A stretch of DNA of 9,018 nt from an uncultured Lachnospiraceae bacterium. Its GTDB lineage: Bacteria; Bacillota; Clostridia; Lachnospirales; Lachnospiraceae. The DNA lies in contig CACXFD010000068.1 in assembly GCA_902766845.1 (NCBI GenBank), positions 1 to 9,018 on the forward strand. The letters run 5' to 3'. Position numbers and translations under genes: made by a program. This document shows, piece by piece, positions 5,677 through 9,018 of the stretch (positions are counted from its first letter, which is position 1; each line of letters opens with the position of its first letter). The notes beneath the pieces are model-generated. The model saw nothing but the letters and a program-made list of their open reading frames with translations, was not told the DNA's origin and made no database searches.

Positions 5677-7092
5677 ATGAAACCGTTTATGGACAAGGAT
5701 TTCCTGCTGTCGACCGACACCGCGAAGCATCTGTTCCACGACTTCGCCGAGAACATGCCGATCCTCGACTATCACTGCCACATCAATCCGCAGGAGATCC
5801 GCGAAGACCGCAAATTCGACAACATCACGCAGGTCTGGCTGGGCGGCGACCATTACAAATGGCGCCAGATGCGCACCAACGGCGTGGATGAATATTACAT
5901 CACGGGCGGCGCGTCCGACCGCGAAAAGTTCCAGAAGTGGGCGGAAACGCTGGAGCTGGCCATCGGCAACCCGCTCTATCACTGGAGCCATCTGGAGCTG
6001 CAGCGCTACTTCGGCTATCACGGCGTCCTGAACGGCGATACGGCCGAGGAGGTCTGGAACCTCTGCAACGAAAAGCTCCATCAGGACGATTTCTCGGTCC
6101 GCAACCTGATCCGCCGCAGCGGCGTGCGCCTGATCTGCACGACCGACGACCCGGTGGACAGCCTCGAGCACCACATCGCCCTGAAGAACGATCCGACCTT
6201 TGACGTGCAAGTCCTGCCGGCCTGGCGTCCGGACAAGGCGCTGAACATCGAAAAGCCCGAATTCACGTCCTACATCGCGAAGCTGGCCGAGGTCAGCAGC
6301 CTGCCCGTGGGCAGCTTTGCGCAGCTGAAGGAAGCGCTGAAGGACCGCATGGACTTCTTTGCGTCGCTGGGCTGCTGCGTCTCCGACCACGCCCTCGAGT
6401 ACGTGATGTTCTATCCGGCCTCCGAGGAAGAGATCGAGCGCATCTTCGCGAAGCGCCTGGCCGGCGAAGAGCTGACCTATGACGAGAAGCAGGCCTACAA
6501 GACCGCGTTCATGCTGTTCGTGGCGCGCGAGTATCATCGCCGCGGCTGGGTCATGCAGCTGCACTACGGCTGCAAGCGCGACAACAACGTCTTCCGCTAT
6601 GAGCAGATGGGTCCGGACACCGGCTACGACTGCATCAACAACTACGCGCCGAGCGCCCAGATGGCGGACTTCCTCAACGCGCTGAGCGCGACCGACGAGA
6701 TCCCGAAGACCATCCTCTACTCGCTGAACCCGAACGACAACGAGTCCATCGGCACGATCCTCGGCTGCTTCCAGGACAGCACCGCCGTGGGCAAGCTGCA
6801 GCAGGGCGCGGCCTGGTGGTTCAACGATCACAAGCAGGGCATGACGGCCCAGATGACGAGCCTCGCGAACCTGAGCCTGCTCGGCAACTTCATCGGCATG
6901 CTGACCGACTCCCGGTCCTTCCTGTCCTACACCCGTCACGAATACTTCCGCCGCATCCTGTGCGAGCTGCTGGGCAGCTGGGTCGAGAACGGCGAATATC
7001 CAGCCGATGACAAAGCTCTGAGCAAGATCGTCAAGGGCATCTCCTACAACAACGCCGTGCGCTACTTCGGGTTCGATCTCGAGGAGGCGTAA
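5677..7092 (+). CDS. uxaC: Uronate isomerase (glucuronate/galacturonate isomerase)
   Basis: A 471-residue enzyme of the amidohydrolase superfamily, at the family's usual length. It converts D-glucuronate to D-fructuronate and D-galacturonate to D-tagaturonate in the cytoplasm, the first step of hexuronate catabolism. The metal-binding HxH of strand 1 is DYHCHI (His33, His35). Other family hallmarks are ICTTDDPVDSLEHH (153-166), MQLHYGCKRDNN (293-304) with its conserved His, LYSLNPNDN (347-355) and the C-terminal GMLTDSRSFLSYTRHEYFRR (407-426), whose Asp411 is the expected catalytic base. AAGGAGA lies 9 nt before the ATG. It is second in the transcript after the LacI-family regulator and is followed by a strong terminator, so tagaturonate and fructuronate reductases and dehydratases must be encoded elsewhere. 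Confidence 0.96.
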   Translation: MKPFMDKDFLLSTDTAKHLFHDFAENMPILDYHCHINPQEIREDRKFDNITQVWLGGDHYKWRQMRTNGVDEYYITGGASDREKFQKWAETLELAIGNPLYHWSHLELQRYFGYHGVLNGDTAEEVWNLCNEKLHQDDFSVRNLIRRSGVRLICTTDDPVDSLEHHIALKNDPTFDVQVLPAWRPDKALNIEKPEFTSYIAKLAEVSSLPVGSFAQLKEALKDRMDFFASLGCCVSDHALEYVMFYPASEEEIERIFAKRLAGEELTYDEKQAYKTAFMLFVAREYHRRGWVMQLHYGCKRDNNVFRYEQMGPDTGYDCINNYAPSAQMADFLNALSATDEIPKTILYSLNPNDNESIGTILGCFQDSTAVGKLQQGAAWWFNDHKQGMTAQMTSLANLSLLGNFIGMLTDSRSFLSYTRHEYFRRILCELLGSWVENGEYPADDKALSKIVKGISYNNAVRYFGFDLEEA

Positions 7093-7142
7093 GGAACGCA
7101 CCCGGTCCCGCGCCGGATCTGCCGTATTACATCGCCGGCTCA

Positions 7143-7183
7143 GCGCCGGGAACCGCCCTCCGGGTGGCTCCCGGCGCTTTTTT
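7143..7183 (+). terminator. Intrinsic terminator of lacI-uxaC
   Basis: A 9-bp outer stem GCGCCGGGA/TCCCGGCGC (7143-7151 with 7169-7177) encloses an inner CCGCC/GGTGG stem, giving a long GC hairpin, followed directly by six T (7178-7183). It begins 51 nt after the uxaC stop. Confidence 0.92.
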
Positions 7184-7190
7184 GCTGTGA

Positions 7191-7431
7191 ATCGGTAATG
7201 TTGTCTATATGCGAAGGCTTTATCTGACCCATCAAAAAAAGTCAGACAATGTCTGACTTTTTGACATGGAGCCATTATATCGAACGATCAAAGATCGATG
7301 ATTTGCTCGAACGCTCTTTTTATGAAAAAGAGAGACACCGAACCGATCGGCATTATTCTCGGCGCATATCAGGGTAAACTGGTCATGCATAATTCAGGAG
7401 ATTTATGCGCAGTGAAGAAAATGACAAGTAA
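7191..7431 (+). pseudogene. Remnant of a DUF1016/YhcG-type PDDEXK nuclease gene, frameshifted and internally deleted
   Basis: Three frames must be read together. Frame A (7191-7240) gives IGNVVYMRRLYLTHQK. After a shift at a run of seven A (7234-7240), frame B gives KSQTMSDFLTWSHYIE, then SKIDDLLERSFYEKE up to 7332. Frame C (7331-7387) gives RDTEPIGIILGAYQGKLVM. From memory of the family, the first two match the N-terminal DUF1016_N domain (NMRRFYL..QTLS..LTWSHY...D...R.FYEKE), and the third matches the C-terminal NPPIGIVLGAYKDKL. About 200 or more residues between them, including the nuclease core, are gone, with the junction at about 7330-7333. A last scrap MRSEENDK with stop TAA (7405-7431) may be the old C-terminus (speculative). 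The stretch is clearly less GC-rich than its flanks, as expected for an acquired gene. It cannot make a functional protein. No intact partner gene is nearby. Confidence 0.75.
7236..7262. repeat. 13-bp perfect palindrome with A/T flanks
   Basis: AAAAAGTCAGACA and its exact reverse complement flank a single A. As RNA it gives a 6-bp GTCAGA/TCTGAC stem with an A-run on one side and a T-run on the other, so it looks like a small bidirectional terminator. It lies inside the nuclease remnant and includes the A7 run where the reading frame changes. Confidence 0.6.
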
Positions 7432-7469
7432 AGAAGTCCCGGGACCGACCGGTCCCGGGACTTCTTTAC
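7428..7469 (-). terminator. 19-bp perfect hairpin ending the DUF3737 operon
   Basis: Arms 7428-7446 and 7451-7469 are perfectly complementary around a 4-nt loop. The outer part is A/U-rich, giving UUCUUU at the 3' side of the stem in minus-strand RNA, followed by a T-rich stretch (complement of 7413-7427). It starts 12 nt after the DUF3737 stop and probably stops transcripts from both sides, although the plus-strand side lacks a T-tract. Confidence 0.8.
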
Positions 7470-7481
7470 AGCAGCGCCGGC

Positions 7482-8315
7482 TCAGCCCACGATAACCTGT
7501 CCCTTGGCCTCGGGATCGTCCATGATGATCTCGCCGACAGCCGGGACCGTGATCACGCCGCTTCGCGGGTTCTTGATGCTGTCGATCGGCGCGGTCAGCG
7601 AGGCGTCCACCTCGGAGCGCTCGAAGGACAGATCGGTCCCCTCCATGCGGCAGTTCACGAGCTTCAGTCCCTTGCAGTAGCACAGCGGCTGCGTGCCGAT
7701 GATCGTGCAGTTCTCGAACGTCACGTTCTCGCAGTACCAGGCCAGGTACTCGCCCTTGATCACGCTGTCCTTCACGGTCACGTTCTTCGCGTGCCAAAAC
7801 GCGTCCTTGGTATCAAAGCGGCAGTTCTCGAACGTCGAATCCGTGATGTACTGGAACGAATATTTTCCCTTCAGCGTCACGTTCTCGAAAACCAGATGAT
7901 CCGACCGCAGCATGAAGTATTCGCTCTCCGCGCTGCTGTCCTTCATCCGGATGCCGCGCACCGACCAGCCGAATTCCGGCGAGACGATGTCGCTCCCCTC
8001 GATCTCCACGTCCGCGCATTCGCGCAGGGCCTTGATGCCGTGGAGCTTCGTGCCGCGGATCTTCACGTCCTCGTCATACCACAGCGCGGCGCGGCACAGC
8101 GGCGTCAGCTCGCAGTCCTCGATCACGAGATGCGTATTATGCCAGAACGGATAGCGCAGATTGAAATAGCTGCCGCGCACCGTCACGTCCCGGCTCTCCT
8201 TGAGCGCGCTCTCGCCGTCCGCGGGGCCGTCGAAGCGGCAGTTCATCACTTCCACGCCGCGGCTTCCGTACAGCGCGCGTTCTTCATCAAATGTCTGGTT
8301 CTCTACTCTGGTCAT
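7482..8315 (-). CDS. DUF3737 family protein (right-handed beta-helix)
   Basis: A 277-residue protein recognisable as DUF3737 along its whole length. It starts VENQTFDEERALYGS and has strongly conserved blocks FDGPADGESALKES (28-41), NLRYPFWHN (52-60), LCRAALWYDEDVKIRGTKLHGIKALREC (73-100), SPEFGWS, SEYFMLRS, GKYSFQYI, DTKDAFWHAKNVTVKDS, GEYLAWYCENVTFENCTIIGTQPLCYCKGL (188-217) and a final PSVGEIIMDDPEAKG-like tail (259-271). The repeating 20-25-residue rungs (xVTFENCTI pattern) indicate a parallel beta-helix. No signal peptide, so probably cytoplasmic; biochemical function is unknown to me. The start ATG at 8315 overlaps the preceding TGA as ATGA, implying translational coupling to the membrane-protein gene. 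The longer frame to 8429 is an Arg/Gly-rich shadow of that gene and is not homologous. Confidence 0.9.
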   Translation of the reverse strand: MTRVENQTFDEERALYGSRGVEVMNCRFDGPADGESALKESRDVTVRGSYFNLRYPFWHNTHLVIEDCELTPLCRAALWYDEDVKIRGTKLHGIKALRECADVEIEGSDIVSPEFGWSVRGIRMKDSSAESEYFMLRSDHLVFENVTLKGKYSFQYITDSTFENCRFDTKDAFWHAKNVTVKDSVIKGEYLAWYCENVTFENCTIIGTQPLCYCKGLKLVNCRMEGTDLSFERSEVDASLTAPIDSIKNPRSGVITVPAVGEIIMDDPEAKGQVIVG

Positions 8316-8839
8316 TCTCCGTCGTTCTTTCCTTCCGTGTCTTCCTTTGAATCTTCTTCCGGGCCCTCCCCGGGATCTGCCTCCGGGCCCGCTCCAGAAT
8401 CTGCCTCCGGATCCTCGGCTGCGGTCCACGATGCCATGGCCGCGATCCTGCCGGCGCCCGCCTTCGGCGCGGGCGCCGTCCCCGGTGTCCCGGCCGTGCT
8501 CTTTGCCGCGCTCCCGGCCGCGTTTGCCGCGGCGGCCTTTGCTCCCGGCTCCGCGGCCTTTGCTTCCGGCTCCGCGGCCTCGGATGCGCTCTCGGCCGCG
8601 GCGGCCGCCGCGGCCTGCTCCTCCTTGACCTGCTTGTCGATCCGGTAGGCCAGCCAGAACAGGTATACGCCCGCACAGGCAAACAGCACCGCGGCCACGA
8701 TGGCCATTTTGGACGCGCCGCTCATGGCTTCGCTCACGAGGCCCGCCACCACCAGGGTCATGCAGGTCCCGCCGATCACCGGCGTCTGGGCCTCCCGGGC
8801 CAGACGCGTGTATGTCTTCGGTCTCTTCTCCTTAGCCAT
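8312..8839 (-). CDS. Small two-helix membrane protein with low-complexity Ala/acidic tail
   Basis: A 175-residue protein I do not recognise. A basic N-terminus (MAKEKRPKTYTRLAREAQ) precedes two hydrophobic segments at about 20-38 and 46-65, joined by a very short turn, then a charged YRIDKQVKEEQ. The C-terminal 100 residues are low complexity: Ala-rich with EP(E/G)AKAA repeats (about 89-103), then an Asp/Glu/Pro/Gly acidic tail. By the positive-inside rule both ends would be cytoplasmic. The ATG at 8839 has GGAGG with an 8-nt spacer. The longer reading frame to 8950 overlaps the upstream gene and adds an Arg/Pro stretch, so it is rejected. It is 19 nt behind the partial upstream gene and overlaps DUF3737 by 4 nt, so the three are probably one operon. 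Confidence 0.75.
   Translation of the reverse strand: MAKEKRPKTYTRLAREAQTPVIGGTCMTLVVAGLVSEAMSGASKMAIVAAVLFACAGVYLFWLAYRIDKQVKEEQAAAAAAAESASEAAEPEAKAAEPGAKAAAANAAGSAAKSTAGTPGTAPAPKAGAGRIAAMASWTAAEDPEADSGAGPEADPGEGPEEDSKEDTEGKNDGE
8532..8580 (-). repeat. 21-bp tandem repeat, two copies plus a partial third
   Basis: Positions 8532-8552 and 8553-8573 differ at one base, and 8574-8580 starts a third unit. On the minus strand it encodes the EPEAKAA/EPGAKAA heptads of the membrane protein's tail. Such a repeat can change copy number by slippage without shifting the frame. Confidence 0.8.
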
Positions 8840-8858
8840 GCGGCTCGCCTCCGGTCCG

Positions 8859-9018
8859 TCAGATCTTCTTTCCGCTTCCGCCTTTGCCGGCCTTGACCAC
8901 GCGGGTCTGCGGGCCGGGCTTCTTCGCCTTGGCCTGCTGCACCTTTTCACGCGCGGCGGCGGCCGCGGCGGCGGCCTTCTTCTTGATGATCTTCAGCTCG
9001 CGCTGCGCCGCGTACGGC
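8859..9018 (-). CDS. C-terminal end of an unidentified protein with Lys/Ala-rich tail
   Basis: The last 52 codons of a gene entering from the right edge. They read PYAAQRELKIIKKK, then a run of eight Ala, then REKVQQAKAKKPGPQTRVVKAG and a terminal GKGGSGKKI before TGA. The composition is strongly basic and Lys/Ala-rich, like the flexible nucleic-acid or membrane-surface tails of many bacterial proteins, but nothing diagnostic of a family is visible. Frame was assigned from the stop at 8861-8859, codon pattern and the 19-nt gap to the next gene's start. It seems to be the upstream member of the membrane-protein/DUF3737 operon. Confidence 0.6.
   Translation of the reverse strand, partial: PYAAQRELKIIKKKAAAAAAAAREKVQQAKAKKPGPQTRVVKAGKGGSGKKI

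Noticed and set aside
4401..5756. 451-residue open frame on the minus strand
   Set aside because: Antisense to the LacI-family gene and its promoter; composition (Val/Arg/His-rich) is that of a reverse-strand shadow.
5656..7275. 539-residue open frame on the minus strand
   Set aside because: Antisense to uxaC and running through its terminator; no motifs and no ribosome site.
7298..7495. 65-residue ORF as an intact small gene
   Set aside because: Its middle is the C-terminal scrap of a DUF1016 protein and its end reads into the DUF3737 terminator hairpin; part of the pseudogene instead.
8287..8682. 131-residue Arg/Pro-rich minus-strand frame
   Set aside because: A shifted-frame shadow of the low-complexity tail of the membrane protein.
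8840..8950. N-terminal extension of the membrane protein to 8950
   Set aside because: It overlaps the upstream coding end, has no ribosome site, and the start at 8839 has GGAGG at 8 nt.

Overview
The window is GC-rich, densely packed bacterial DNA, and its gene content points to a high-GC anaerobic Bacillota (Clostridia; Lachnospirales- or Oscillospirales-like is my guess). The clues are a clostridial-type IolC, a DUF3737 protein, a LacI-uxaC pair with a perfect cre-type operator, and strong AGGAGG ribosome sites. No rRNA, tRNA, CRISPR array, insertion sequence or riboswitch is visible.

Layout. (1) Positions 1-342, minus strand: 5' part of iolC (inositol catabolism), with its own sigma-A-type promoter at 412-440. 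(2) Positions 627-2105, minus strand: msrA (methionine sulfoxide reductase) followed by a cytoplasmic SIMPL/DUF541 protein. They are read from a promoter at 2100-2129. A possible 33-codon leader ORF precedes msrA, and a duplicated GC-rich element separates the two genes. (3) Positions 2217-4405, minus strand: ddl-murI, a two-gene peptidoglycan-precursor operon (D-Ala-D-Ala ligase and glutamate racemase) with an extended -10 promoter and a clear intrinsic terminator. (4) Positions 4466-7183, plus strand: a LacI-family regulator and uxaC (uronate isomerase). These are divergent from ddl, driven by a TTGACA/TACAAT promoter with a cre-like palindrome just downstream of the start site, and closed by a strong terminator. 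(5) Positions 7191-7431: an AT-richer scar holding the decayed, internally deleted remains of a DUF1016/YhcG-type PDDEXK nuclease gene. It was not expected among housekeeping genes. (6) Positions 7428-9018, minus strand: an apparent operon of an unidentified Lys/Ala-tailed protein (partial), a small two-helix membrane protein with a low-complexity acidic tail, and a DUF3737 beta-helix protein whose start overlaps the preceding stop. It ends in a 19-bp perfect hairpin.

The genes fall into three themes: carbon-source use (iolC; lacI-uxaC), cell-wall precursors (ddl-murI), and protein repair or unknown functions (msrA-SIMPL; the DUF3737 group). The points most worth a second look are the regulator whose best initiation codon is AUC behind a 12-nt perfect Shine-Dalgarno, the nuclease remnant, and short leader ORFs that end in TGATG at both msrA and ddl. 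I see no convincing undescribed multi-gene system. The DUF3737 operon is the least understood functional unit.
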